This document shows, piece by piece, positions 34,895 to 46,117 of a stretch of DNA of 64,000 nucleotides. Each line of letters opens with the position of its first letter. Position 1 is the first letter of the stretch. Under the pieces are notes generated by a model that worked only from the letters and a program-made list of their open reading frames with translations, did not search any database and was not told where the DNA came from. The stretch comes from Siphonodentalium dalli (Eukaryota > Mollusca > Scaphopoda > Gadilida > Siphonodentaliidae): positions 159,825,043-159,889,042 of the forward strand of contig CP136069.1 in the NCBI GenBank assembly GCA_032622095.1, in the 5' to 3' direction. Both the position numbers and the translations under genes were made by a program.

Positions 34895-36295
34895 AGTAAC
34901 TCCATGGCTGCCATCTTGGCTTCCACCCTGTATCCAGTTGATAAATTTGTATCATAGTGGGCCTGAATACACACATATCATGATGGTTCATCTCAGTTCC
35001 GTCTCAAAGTTCTGCCCATTTCCTTTCAATAATATGGCCAGAATCACAAAAGAGGTTCTCCGCAAAATTCCATACTGCAACTTTAAAATGAATTTGTCAT
35101 GCCCCATACGGAACTGGAACAAATATAATTGAACGTATTTGTCAGTTAATTAACTAATACGTAAAATAGCCAAGTGAGTCACAATTTGCTATCTTTTTCG
35201 GATAACGCAGATAATAATGTTCGGGATATGTTATTAACTTAACTTTTAACTTTTTACAAATTTGGTTGCCATTTTGGAAGCCATCTTGAGCATTTTAGTC
35301 TTTAAACACCACAGTGTGACACACTTAAGATAGACCAAAACAATAAACACCTTTGATACCAAAGATAGTTGCATTTTACTTGAACAAATGGTCGAACCCT
35401 GAAAAGTAAATTTTTGCCGATATTTATGTCAAGTTTGTGAGAGAACAATCCCATATTTCTGGTGATGTCAGTGGTGACAATAGTAAAAATGATCCATGGT
35501 GCATCAGACATGTTAGTATGCAATGTATAGAATACAGATTAGCCAATTGTATACATCAACCACAACTTGTAAGCGATTGCAGGACACCCTGGGGCAATAT
35601 TTACCATTTTGCATATTTTGGCGGCCATTTTCGCAGCCATTTTGAGCCAAGGTAAGATTTTTGGTTCCAGAGAGTTGGAATATTCATAGGTAATGATATG
35701 CCTCACTTATATTACAATGTTCTTTTCATTTCTTGTTGAAATATGACTAGAATCCCAATTGTGATTTTTTGTAAAATTTTGTACCGCGTTCTGTAAAATC
35801 GAATTTTTGAGGGATCAGAATGGCTAGGACCCCATTAGTTGCACATTTAATTGCTCTAATGATCAGTTAATATACAAAACACTAAATAAAGTCATATTAC
35901 TCAACCAGTTCCAAACAGCATGAATTGATCTAGAAGATATTTGTGAAAAAATGTCATATTTTCAACTTCCGGCGGCCATTTTGGCGGCCATCTTGGATGG
36001 TGAGTTTAAATTTTGGCCCAAAAAAGTGTCATTATGTCTTAGCTTCACGAAAATATATACATTTGTATACATTTTACAAGATTTTCCCGCTATAATTGCA
36101 TAAAACTGACCTAGGGTCTGGTCTGAAAAACGGCGGCCATGATGGACGCCATCTTGTCTGGAGTCTAAAAGGCCACTTTTATTTCTTGTTAACATTGCTT
36201 AAAAGTTGAAGGACATAATAAGGAACAAAATGAGTGGGATGAAGTTAAGTCCCAGGGGGGGGGGTGCAAGGGTACCACCATTAGCTCCCGGACTA
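34895..36295 (-). repeat. Giant foldback right arm (uninterrupted)
   Basis: Continuous inverse copy of the split left arm. A poly-G stretch at about 36255-36264 replaces a shorter run in the left arm (CACCCCTGGGACT). Confidence 0.88.
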
Positions 36296-36344
36296 CTACG
36301 GACTAGATTCTCAAATTCACTCCAAGACTTTCTCCGTTATTCTC

Positions 36345-36615
36345 CCCCCGTTCTTTGTCCCACAATGCATCATAATTCACAACCGATAGATAGAGATATT
36401 CCCCTTCTATCGAGAATATTAAACCGGCAGTACAGACCAGATCGAAATTAAGCACAGAATACACATTGGTACCTTGACAAACACAACATGTTCACAGTTT
36501 ATTCTACCGGATAAGTTGATAATACAATGTTTTGGAGCTCCTTTTTCAAATGGTATATAATATGGAAATATATATGTTGTATATAATGTGATCTGGGAAT
36601 TCGAAAATGGTCCAC
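36345..36615 (+). repeat. Dispersed repeat, second copy of 12913-13345
   Basis: AATTAAGCACAGAATACAC, TTCACAGTTTATTCTACCGG and TTGATAATACAATGTTTTGG match the other copy in order. It lies directly outside the right end of the giant foldback. Confidence 0.7.
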
Positions 36616-36670
36616 CCATGTGGAGGTATTAATTTGGAATTTTCCGACCATTCCTGACCAGCTGGGAAGC

Positions 36671-37158
36671 TTAAAGGTACTCAACCCGTAAAGAGGGTCC
36701 CCATCTCAACAGATTCCAACAACAACAATCCGATCAGAGGGTCCTATATTACTATTTCTTTGGCTTTGGGGGTAAAAAATATTTGATTCGAGTCGAGGAA
36801 CCCATCAAACAAAGCTCAGAGTCATTAGATATTGATTTTTGAAAATTCTTATGTTCTCGAGATGAGTACTTATAACTGCCGTCAATTTGGTAACATGCTC
36901 GAGATTTTACGCCAAAATTCTATTCAAACAGACAAGGATGGATAACTCTATAATCAAGTGGGTAATAATAACGAATTTTTTACTATCTTCTGGGCCAGAA
37001 AGAATTCCCGATAATGAAAAATAATAGATTTCTAAAATCGATATCTAACAAATCTGAGCTTTGATGGGTGACTTCCTCGACTCGAATCAAATATTTTTGA
37101 CCCCCGAAGCCATTGAAATAGTAATTGAGAGGAGTTTTATCGGGTTGAGTACCTTTAA
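36671..37158 (+). mobile_element. TTAA foldback MITE family B, long-arm subfamily, copy 5
   Basis: Ends TTAAAGGTACTCAACCCG and CGGGTTGAGTACCTTTAA, with both mirrored positions carrying the same change (CCCG for TCCG), which implies gene conversion or an ancestral variant. Interior nearly the same as 28140-28628. Confidence 0.9.
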
Positions 37159-37469
37159 GCTACCAATTAAGAAAACATATATATCCAACTCAATGGACAA
37201 GAGCGCCAAGAGGTCATAAAGTAGTTCAAGGGACGGTTGGGGAGGCCGAGGGGGATAATGTTCATAATTGGTAACCCGTCATTAAATAAATAGAGTTACT
37301 GTTCTTGCACGCCATTTATCATGCTTAATAGGCGAGATAACTGAATCGCGGCCCTATTGGATTCCCATGCGCACCAGTCATACTTTCGTGTCGTATATAC
37401 CGAGTCATAAAGGGAGGTAAATCTTGCATGGAGATTGATTGGATTCATCCAGCTCGGATTTGTGGTTTC
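37159..37469. other. No feature seen
   Basis: Only a partial direct copy of GATTCATCCAGCTC (37441 and 37473) at the edge of the next hairpin. Confidence 0.35.
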
Positions 37470-37652
37470 AAAGATTCATCCAGCTCCAGTTCCGTGGTTT
37501 TAGTGCTGCAGATCAAAGTTCTGGAACAGCATTTCCATATATGGAATTCATGAATAATTCATGATTCCATATATGGAATGCTACTCCAGAACTTTGACCT
37601 GTAGCACTAAAACCACGGAACTGGAGCTGGATGATGCAATATGGCCGCAAGT
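37470..37652. mobile_element. Foldback family F, copy 2: long hairpin
   Basis: CATCCAGCTCCAGTTCCGTG through TTCCATATATGGAATTCATG is followed at once by its near-perfect inverse, arms about 85 bp. Part of the same sequence family as 24460-24760. Confidence 0.8.
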
Positions 37653-38554
37653 TACAGCAATAGGGCGTATATGCATGCTACCAATATAAGCCTATGTCAT
37701 TATCATTTTGGGCTATTAAACTATACGTACACGATCGAGGCATGCAACTTTTAATAGTTGAGTGTTGCGTGTCTGTTTTTGTTAAAATTAAAATTTTCCC
37801 TTTCTCGCCGGTTTAGGACGGCACTGACTTTGCACAACCACCAAACTCTAGCCGCAAAATTCTGAATGAACGATAAACCTAATTTAATCACATCCAAATT
37901 CGGAACAAGGCGCTCAAATATGTCGACCGACAGGTGCCACTGAGTCACGTGACATATTAATTGTCGCGGGGAACAATGACCGTGCACCCGACATCTCTTC
38001 GATTATTTGATCGTGCCGATATACTTTTACGACGTTAAATGGAGCGAATCGTGTGATTATTATTTGCCGGTACTAAGTACTATTAGTGCTTCACCATTCT
38101 TTTACATGACATTGCATTGGCGAAATACTGGTAAGCGAAGTATATTTTAAATATAAAATTTTGGAACGTGAATTCTTGGCATCTTATAGGAGGTCTGGAT
38201 CTGGATGAATAAGTCCAAGTAACCAATTTGGTATGATCTGAGGTGGGTGGGCATAATTATGAACTTATCAAAACTCGCATATCGTTATTCTGAATTATAA
38301 CTCAATCATATCTTGGCACATCGTGATGTCTTCCACATGTTATATGTGTTATATGTTATTGTGTTGTGACCACAGTTGTTGGAAATTTGTGTCAAAAACC
38401 CTGAAAAAAATAAATATCTTCAACTCTATACTGTACACTATTGAAATGTCCACAATTTACCTGGTACTATTTTAGCTTAGGCAAATTTTATTGGTTTATT
38501 GGAAGAAAATCCTAAGTTTTTCTTTAGCAAATTATACAGGTCATTCCATTTATT
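37653..38554. other. No gene recognised
   Basis: The minus-strand frame at 37751-37987 overlaps a GC-richer patch (37810-37990, with TCACGTGA at 37944) but shows no domain. The rest is AT-rich and featureless. Confidence 0.3.
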
Positions 38555-39856
38555 AGCTCAACTTACTTTGTATGTTTGAGCTATTGCGGGGTTGGCGTCC
38601 GTGTGTCTGTGTGTCCGTCAACAATTTCCTTTGGCGCGGGCTACAGGTCGTACCTTAGTTCTGATCTTTATGAAATTTGACATGAATGTTGACATTGACA
38701 TGTAGATGGGAACGAGTGATTTTGGGGTTGTTCGGCCAAAAAACATGGTCGCCAGCAGCCATCTTGGATTTTACTCTATGCATGACTAAATCCTTTGGCG
38801 CGGCCTACAGGTCGTAGCTTTGGTCGGATCTTCATGAAATTTGTCATGGATTTTAACAATGACATGTAGATGGGAACAGTCATTTTGGGGTCGTTCGGCC
38901 AAAAAACATGGCCGCCAGCAGCCATCTTGGATTTTAATCTTTGCATCACTAAATCCTTTGGCGCGGGCTACAGATTGTACCTTAGTTCTGATCTTTATGA
39001 AATTTGTCATGAATGTTGACATTGACATGTAGATGGGAACGAGTCGTTTTGGGGTCATTCGGCCAAAAAACATGGCCGCTGGTGGCCATCTTGGATTTCA
39101 AAATTAAATCCATTGGCGCGGGCTACAGGTTGTACTATTCGTCTGACCATCATGAAATTTGTCATGGATGTTAATATTGAAATGTAGATGGGAACGAGTC
39201 ATTTTGGGGTCGTTCGGCCAAAAAACATGGCCGTTGGCAGCCATCTTGGATTTTACTCTTTGCATAACTAAATCCTTTGGCGCGGGCTACTGGTCGTAGC
39301 TTTGGTCGGATCTTCATGAAATTTGTCATGGATGTTAACAATGACATGTAGATGGGAAACGAGTCATTTTGGGGTCGTTCCGCCAAAAAACATGGCCGCT
39401 AGCAGCCATCTTGGATTTTACTCTTTGCATGACTAAATACTTTGGCGCGGGCTACAGGTCGTAATGGTCATTGAGCCAAACAACATGGCCACCAGCAGCC
39501 ATCTTGGATTTTACTCTTTGCATGACTAAATCCTTTGGCGCAGGCTACAGGTCGTAGCTTTGGTCGTATCTTCATGAAATTTGTCATGGATGTTAACAAT
39601 GACATTTAGATGGGAACGAGTCATTTTGGGGTTATTCGGAAAAAAACATGGCTGCCGGTGGCCATTTTAGAATTTATTCTTTGCATCACTAAATCCTTTG
39701 GCACACCATACTCACCACATCCCTGATCTGATCATTATGAAACTTGTCATGAATGTTGATATTGACATTTACATCTTGTCTTACTTAAACATTTCACTTT
39801 TCCTATTCCTCCATTTACTGTCAACCATTAAATTATTCCCCTACCTAAGTTGAGCT
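38555..39856 (+). mobile_element. Short-TIR element filled with a 163-bp tandem repeat
   Basis: AGCTCAACTTA (38555) and its inverse TAAGTTGAGCT (39846-39856) bound the region. Inside, CCTTTGGCGCGGGCTACAG recurs at 38628, 38792, 38955, 39110, 39274, 39439, 39532 and 39695, that is every ~163 bp apart from one 93-bp unit. Each unit has a GTTCGGCCAAAAAACATGGC block and a YY1-like CATCTTGGATTT (inverse AAATCCAAGATG). No transposase. Frames at 38786-39073 and 39171-39386 are repeat products. Confidence 0.8.
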
Positions 39857-40197
39857 GCAGTGTCATTGACACTTTCATTATGAATTGCGGTTGGTAGATG
39901 TGTTATGCATGAAATACCCCAAAGGACTGGTCCAGGTGTGAATTAATGTTTATGTACATGTATGCCTCCAGAAAAAAGAAAATAATTCTAATTTTTTCTT
40001 TGAAGACTGTGAGGAGGTCTATATGTTATTTTGTCAAGACATATACTTACAAATGTTATGGCCATTACTGCATTCACATTTATGAGCATAGTACTTTCTA
40101 CTTGGTGTTCCCTTCATTATTGGGTATTGGAAAACACATTGAAGCACTGAACACTCATACTGAGTCAGTGGCTCCATAAATTTGATATACATGTATA
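39857..40197. other. No feature seen
   Basis: AT-rich; the frame at 39946-40179 has no recognisable motif. Confidence 0.3.
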
Positions 40198-40378
40198 TAC
40201 AGTAATGCCCTAAATAATTGACTCCTTAACCACATCAGAATTATGGGTAACTTTTCAGATTTAGTCGGAAATATGGCTTGTTGCCATTCATCGGAAAGCT
40301 CTCATTCCGACTAAAGCCTGAAAAGTTGCCCATAATTCTGCTGTGGTTAAGGAGTCGATTATTTAGGGCATTACTGTA
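40198..40378. mobile_element. TA-flanked MITE family G (CAGTAATGCCC), copy 1
   Basis: Ends TACAGTAATGCCCTAAATAA and TTATTTAGGGCATTACTGTA. TA target plus CAGT-type terminus suggests a Tc1/mariner-type element. Nearly the whole 181 bp is one hairpin (AATTATGGGTAACTTTTCAG and inverse). Confidence 0.88.
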
Positions 40379-40668
40379 TAATATCAGATTTATGGAGACT
40401 AGAACTGTGTGGCAATATTTGACAGGCAATTTATCTTTAAAAGTTCTAATGCATTAAACATACATACTCTGATTTAGCACCCCTAAATTAATATTTCTTT
40501 GGCTTCGGAGGTAAACAATATTTGATTCAAGTCGAGGGCAATCTCACACGACTTCCCCGTCGAGTAAATTTTGGGCTGAAGTTTGTTTGTGTGTAAAGGG
40601 ACTACAGTGGGTTCATACAAAATAACATAACAATCTAAAACAACTATCATCATCAAGTACATCAAATA
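40379..40668. repeat. Family B fragment in AT-rich spacer
   Basis: TTAATATTTCTTTGGCTTCG and CAATATTTGATTCAAGTCGA (40487-40538) match the interior of family B. The ends are missing. Confidence 0.6.
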
Positions 40669-40780
40669 TACAGTAATGCTCTAATTAATCGACCCCTTTA
40701 CCATATTTCCGACTAAATCCTGAAAAGTTACCCATAATTCTGCTGTGGTTAAGGGGTCGATTAATTAGAGTATTACTGTA
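40669..40780. mobile_element. TA-flanked MITE family G, short copy 2
   Basis: TACAGTAATGCTCTAATTAA to TTAATTAGAGTATTACTGTA, 112 bp. One half of the hairpin arm is largely deleted. Confidence 0.88.
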
Positions 40781-41370
40781 GATTGACTTTGTTCTTATTT
40801 TCATTATTAATAGCTTTCCAATAATGAGATTGTGCATGCCAAAACCATTGTTATGTAAACATTACTGTTACAGTCAAATTACTGATGAAAAGTCCAATTA
40901 GTCCATTATAAGATACTGATTGCAAACATTGGACAAGTCAAAGTATTGATAGGTATTCCAGTCCTTAAAATTGGCCATGGCTAATTTGGCTATTAGTAAT
41001 GCTGTGGGATATGTGGTGGCAACATGTTGAATCTAACACTTGACATATATCACAGCATTGAATTTGAGGTGGAACATTTTTCTTAATTTTGAGGGCTGTA
41101 TACTCTGAAAATCATATTCAGACTAAAATATTCAAACTTACTACAAGATTAGTGATGATAATTTGTTGACAAATCACTGTTACACTTTTGTTTACATCAC
41201 AATGCTTTCAACACGAAAAAATGTTGTTATTGGAGAACTACCAATAACGAATATAAGAATAAAATTTATCTATTTCTCCATGTTCTTTGTGCTGATGTTA
41301 TTACAGACTTTTATATTGTTTGCACATTTATCCAATGTAAGCACTTTGGGTCCCTTTAAACAAAGCAAAA
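40781..41370. other. No feature seen
   Basis: AT-rich between MITE and LINE tail; no motif. Confidence 0.3.
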
Positions 41371-41377
41371 TTATCAA

Positions 41378-42351
41378 TCAATCAATCAATTTATTATACT
41401 TTTACACCAAATATGGTCAAGTGTATACATACATAATATAGAAACATAATTTATAACAATGTAGTGAAAGGACATGTATTCATAAGTTTATTTGCGGTCT
41501 TGACACAATATGTCGCACATAATTCAATTCAATTCAATTTAATATACTTTTACACCAAATATGGTCAAGTGTATACATACATAATATAGAAACATAATTT
41601 ATAACAGTGTATTGAAAGAACATGTATTCATAAGACACAGTATGTTGTACATAATATTGTAGTTATATATATTTATATATATTTGTATTGATTTTGGTAT
41701 TTTTTTGTCTTATTGGGAGTTTGCATTCGTCTGGTCGCGTATTCTGTCGCGTATTCTGTATTTTCCCTTTTTGGCAAGTCCGTGGTAGACAAAATGGGCA
41801 ATTGCTTTTAATACTTTTGGTTGTGACCAGGTCATTATTTGTTTAAATTGGGCTATTCCATCTAACTCTTGGATGTCTTTCGGTAGTTGTTTGAAGAGAG
41901 ATTGACGTTCGTTTGATAGTAATGAGCAACTTATAATGAGGTGGAATTCGTCATCTAGGTCGTTGCAATTTTTGCAAATGCGGTATTGTTCGTCGATGTT
42001 GAGATATCAGCCTCGTTCGATTCCGAGGGAATGACAACTGATCCGCAATCTTGTGAGTGATTCCCTGTGTTTCGTTATTTTGCATGTATTCAGGTAGTTC
42101 TCCAATTTGATAGTAGCTTTGAATTTTCTATATGTTCGGAGTTTATTTCGCGGCGTTGTGCATTGGCTAAGATTGAAAAAAAATTGAAAAAGAGAAATCC
42201 CTTTAAAACTTGTGTAATAGTTATTCATGCATGTGTCTTTCTGACCCCTTAGAGTGAACTTCATTTCATGATATAAAATCATTATATTACTCCATTTAAT
42301 GAGTGAAATAATTTTATCCACTAGATTACCTATCTGTCCTGTGAGGGTCAT
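41378..42351 (-). pseudogene. LINE ORF2 C-terminus with two stacked 3' UTRs
   Basis: On the minus strand 42351-41690 encodes the end of a non-LTR ORF2: RESLTRLRISCHSLGIERG, an in-frame TGA (42007-42009), then a C-x2-C...H-x4-C knuckle (CKNCNDLDDEFHLIISC) and HFVYHGLAKK. Domains before this are missing. The 3' UTR (TTATAAATTATG-type, GACCATATTTGGTGTAAAAG) occurs twice: one copy ends in (TTGAA)n at 41521-41540, the second in (ATTG)n at 41378-41391. A 12-bp duplicate (TCGCGTATTCTG) lies near 41738-41760. Dead copy. Confidence 0.82.
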
Positions 42352-42781
42352 TAACTTTGAAAGTCCTAAACTGTAAGAGGAAACAGTGAATGTGAGAATG
42401 GAAGGTTATCTGGTGTTATCAGTCAGTTAATCTGTGTATATAAATCTGTCAGGGAGACAAGTTACAGTAAGGATGAGGGGTAATTCTAGGGATATGGGGC
42501 CATTAGCTTTTGTTGATCCTAATGTATTGGGTGTATTAGTGAGAAGATAGCTCAAGCTCAATAACTTTACAATAGAGAATTGAATAACCCCTTACATATT
42601 ATGTTCATTGAGTAGGCAAGTGAGAGTTAAGCTGATAAAGTATCCTTTTTAGAATACATTTCTCTCATAAGATAGACATTATTCACAAACTTTTTGTCCA
42701 GACATTTATGTAACATTCTTCTGGTCTTCTCTCATTGACCAATGCTTTAACACAACCAATTTTTTTTACAGACCGCATCAT
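42352..42781. other. No feature seen
   Basis: AT-rich spacer; no coding signal on either strand. Confidence 0.3.
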
Positions 42782-43157
42782 TTAAAGTGATGTGGAACAC
42801 TCTGGTAGGGTGATCAAATATAAATGGAGAATGGAGAATTTTGGAGTAAATTTTACAAATAGTATATCCAAATTGACAACACACACCATCATTCTTATAT
42901 ATGAATAAATGCAGTGACTCTCGATGGCAAAATAATTTTCATTAGTTTATTGCCGATAGATGCATCCCGAATCGAGTAGTAAATATTTAGAATTAAGCGT
43001 AGTTCTGATGATGTTTTCTATGGATTGGTACGATCGATTTGCTTAAACTTTTCGGCGATGTTAGTAAAATGTTACATCCCTCCAGTTGTCATAGCGCCTG
43101 AATACTAACTTATCAGTTTAACGCACCCGAACAAGTACACACCGGTAATGTCTTTAA
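42782..43157 (+). mobile_element. TTAA-bounded repeat family D, copy 2
   Basis: Diverged homologue of 15078-15461 over its whole length, ending at the corresponding TTAA. That TTAA also begins the hairpin element that follows. Confidence 0.65.
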
Positions 43158-43363
43158 GAAGAAATATTTTTCTTTCAATATGAAGAGTATGAAGTAAATA
43201 TTCTCATGTTGACTACGTTTTTATTTCTTAATCTTTTTTACAGCCATCCCTTATATCCATACAAGGGATAGCTCTGTAAATAAGATTAAGAAATAAAAAT
43301 GTAGACAACATGAAAATATTTACTTTATGCTCTTCATATGGAAGCCAAAATATTTCTTCTTAA
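43154..43363. mobile_element. TTAA-bounded long hairpin
   Basis: TTAAGAAGAAATATTTT and its inverse AATATTTCTTCTTAA bound ~100-bp arms (AGTAAATATT, TTTTTATTTCTTAATCTT, AGCCATCCCTT) with a loop around ATATCCATACA. In the family D copy at 15458 the same TTAA has no hairpin, consistent with insertion here. Confidence 0.82.
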
Positions 43364-43962
43364 GCGATGCATGCTGCCTGTAAAAAATTGGATGTGTTGA
43401 CAATTTCACATATCAGAAATAGTTTGAACAAAACCAATATTAAACATGATTTTAATAGACTAGAACAAAAATCTCCAGTTGATATACAAATCCTTTGATG
43501 TATAAATTCGTTGGAATTTGTTCAAAGGCAATTGACTACCATTTTGAATTCCTGCAACATAAAATGTTATTTGAGAGTTGAAGACAAATTTTATTTCTCA
43601 TATCAGAACTTTCTGAGCATGAGTCACTACTAGTAATGGTGCAGTAATGAGTATTTGTCCCCTTACATTCCGTGGGAGGACTATAGCAATGACATTTGTC
43701 CGATGTTTATCAACCAATAATTCATCCGAATACTGGAGTAAATATTTACATTTGTGCCTAATTCAGACGTTATGTGTTCTCAGTGGCATATTCGATGTGA
43801 TTGGAATTTTCTACAATCTTACTTGATTGCTATATTCTTGATGTGTATATATTATTTGGGTACGGTACTATAACTTCACAGTAACAGTTCACCTTATGTC
43901 TGTCCCTCTGAATTCTAGTTGCTCATTTCAATAAAACTGGTAGATTTAGCACTTGGAGCATT
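43364..43962. other. Mostly featureless; weak family D similarity
   Basis: 43705-43790 (AGTAAATATTTACATTTG, AATTCAGACGTTATGTG) resembles the middle of family D. No gene. Confidence 0.4.
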
Positions 43963-44832
43963 AACCCTTTCTTACTGATGAGTACCAGGCCATCCTTAAA
44001 AAATGTTGTGTTACCCCTTTCCCGACCCATATTTTTGGGGCTGTGTTACGGTAGGTACAGTAATTGCCCGAAGTAATCGACCCCTTAACCACAGCAGAAT
44101 TATGGGTAACTTTTCAGGATTTAGTCGGAAATATGGCTTGTTGCCATTCATCGGAAAGCTCCCTGAGAGCTTTCAGATGAATGGCAACAAGCCATATTTC
44201 CGACTAAATCCTGCTAAATCCTGAAAAGTTACCCATAATTCTGCTGTGGTTAAGGGGTCGATTACTTAGGGCATTACTGTAGGAACAATTTTTTGTTTTC
44301 ATAAACCATCATTCTTACAACAGAATGTCAGAATGTAATAACTTAATAATTCAATGACTTCACTGTTTTATATTTATTAAAACAAGGTATTATTTAACTG
44401 GATTTTATTTTTGGAATCTCTTTCCCCTTATTAATCAGGCAATCAAGATCCTTATAGCATTTGCATCGAATACATCCAAACAGAGTCCTCAGAAATCACT
44501 TTTGTTAAATAACAAAGTTATTTTAACCAAACTCGTTGCTGGTAAAAAAATATTGAAAAACAAGATGAATATATTTTGAGTTGGCAGCAAAAATCATGGG
44601 TCGGCCATGAGAGGGGAAACAAACTATCTTTCAATTATGGCCTGGGTAGTTCCCTTATGAAATGTTCAAACTTATTATCTGAACATATTATCTGAACATT
44701 CCCCCCCCCCCCCCCCCCCCAATGAATAGAATTTCCTCTTCACTTGTATTATTATTTCATATGTCTTGTCGTTTGCTAATTTTTTAACACCCCTTCAAAT
44801 TAATAATTCCAATGTAGTTCAGAAAGGGTTAA
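43963..44832. mobile_element. TTAA element family C with nested family G MITE and poly-C
   Basis: Ends TTAACCCTTTCTTACTG and CAGAAAGGGTTAA. The right half carries AACTTATTATCTGAACAT, as in family C, and a C20 run at 44701-44720. The insert at 44056-44281 is younger. Confidence 0.65.
44056..44281. mobile_element. TA-flanked MITE family G, longest copy
   Basis: TACAGTAATTGCCCGAAGTA to GGGCATTACTGTA, 226 bp, almost entirely one hairpin with arms around ATGGCTTGTTGCCATTCAT. One arm has an extra duplicated GCTAAATCCT. Confidence 0.88.
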
Positions 44833-44869
44833 AACCTTTTAATTGCTTCAAGATTTCAAGGTTCACTTG

Positions 44870-45014
44870 TATTCTCAGTCAGGTATGATTGCTATACTGG
44901 AGGGTAACATTTCCACAGTCATCAGTGGTTATGGGTGATTGGTAGAATAAGAAAATGTGAATACTATCAGTGTCTTTCTCTTTGTCATCACATGGTCAGA
45001 GAACTGTGAAACTT
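44870..45014 (+). repeat. Local duplicate of 46118-46265
   Basis: AGTGGTTATGGGTGATTG, AAAATGTGAATACTATCAGT and GTCATCACATGG are shared with 46118-46265, which has an extra TGGGATGT. Confidence 0.8.
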
Positions 45015-45810
45015 TTAACCCTTATATGGCTGGAGCATCCTAAAATTTTGCTAAACCCTGTGCCATGCAAGTGGAACAAGGGGACGAGTATCACTTCCTG
45101 ATGAAATGCCCTAATCTTCTTGAACTTAGAATTATATATTTACCAGAATGTTATCGAAAAGTTGTGTCCAAAGAATCGTGTTATGCATTATTAAATGAAA
45201 CCGATATTAACACATTGCGGAACCTATCGATGTTCATTAATAAGGGCCTTAAGTTAACTGAGCACAGCAAGTAGTATTATACAGCTTCGATGAAGACGAT
45301 GATACTGATACTGATGATGATGATAATGAATAAATGCTGATGATGGTGATGATGATGATGATGATGATGATGAAGGTGATACTGATGATGTTGATTATGA
45401 TAAATATGATGATGATTATAATTACGTAGACGATGACGACACTGATGTTGATGATACTATACCAATAGGGACGACGACGATGATGGTGATGATGGGTGAT
45501 GCTTATATTTGTGTTGTTTTCTGTATAGTGAGTTAATTAATTTAGCCATGTTATTTAATATCTTATTCTCATCTCATGTTGCACATATTGTGTCTGAGTA
45601 AATAAACTATATATACTATTCTCTTAATATATATGCAAGTCTCCTAAAGGGAGCCTTGCTTATGTAAGAGAATACATTGGCCTGACAATATTTACCTTGA
45701 CATTGAAAGCCAGTGCATTCTCCTTTATATGCGAGGCTATCTGTAAGAGAATGCACTGGCACAGGATCTTGAATGCTACACCACTGCAGCTCCCATCCTG
45801 AAAGGGTTAA
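45015..45810 (+). mobile_element. Older family A-like TTAA element containing a LINE fragment
   Basis: Left TTAACCCTTATATGGCTGGA and right GATGGGAGCT inverse ending AAAGGGTTAA are related, and both go on to CCTGTGCCA. The remaining palindromic portion (45615-45770; TAAGAGAATGCACTGGC) is a diverged version of the family A palindrome. The LINE piece at 45062-45520 lies inside. Confidence 0.6.
45062..45540 (+). pseudogene. LINE ORF2 extreme C-terminus with GAT-rich 3' end
   Basis: 45065-45274 encodes GDEYHFLMKCPNLLELR and a short helical tail, the terminal knuckle region of a LINE of the same general kind as at 41.4-42.3 kb. The first cysteines and everything before are missing. A long GAT/GATGAC-rich stretch (45290-45500) follows as its 3' part. 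Confidence 0.7.
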
Positions 45811-46117
45811 TTGTTCTGGGTATCATAATACTTTAGTCCCTTAGAAATTTTATCAGGCAGAATCACCACAAATTGGCACAGTGATCACTTTTGAATATAT
45901 CATATAGAAGATATCGAATTCAATAAATTCTCAAGGAAACAATATTTTGGAATTTGTTTTCAGTGTTTTGAAAATGTTCATTATTTTGAAAATTATTGTA
46001 CAAGTGTTTGTGCTTAGGTGTAATGTTCACCACAATACATTGAATGTGACATAAACATCAGAGGTATATATACTAATGTGAAATATATTCGAATAGCTTG
46101 AAATGACTACCACATGT
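45811..46117. other. No feature seen
   Basis: AT-rich, no repeat recognised. Confidence 0.3.

Larger units (their letters stand above)
29269..36295. mobile_element. Giant (~7-kb) foldback element
   Basis: The left end TAGTCCGGGAGCTAAT and right end ATTAGCTCCCGGACTA are exact inverses. The arms match through the whole of 29269-29872 plus 31694-32440 on the left and 34895-36295 on the right (for example GGCCTTTTAGACTCCAGACA, CAAGATGGC, TGGAACCAAAATTCTTAC). The arms continue inward into diverged tandem repeats, pointing toward a centre of about 110 bp at 34159-34248 closed by TGGCTATCGCTTTCCAC and its inverse. No transposase is present. The architecture recalls FB-type or other long-TIR non-autonomous elements. 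The left arm carries a 1.8-kb later insertion. Confidence 0.9.

Noticed and set aside
38786-39386. Proteins with repeated AERPQND words, minus strand
   Set aside because: Translation of the 163-bp tandem repeat.
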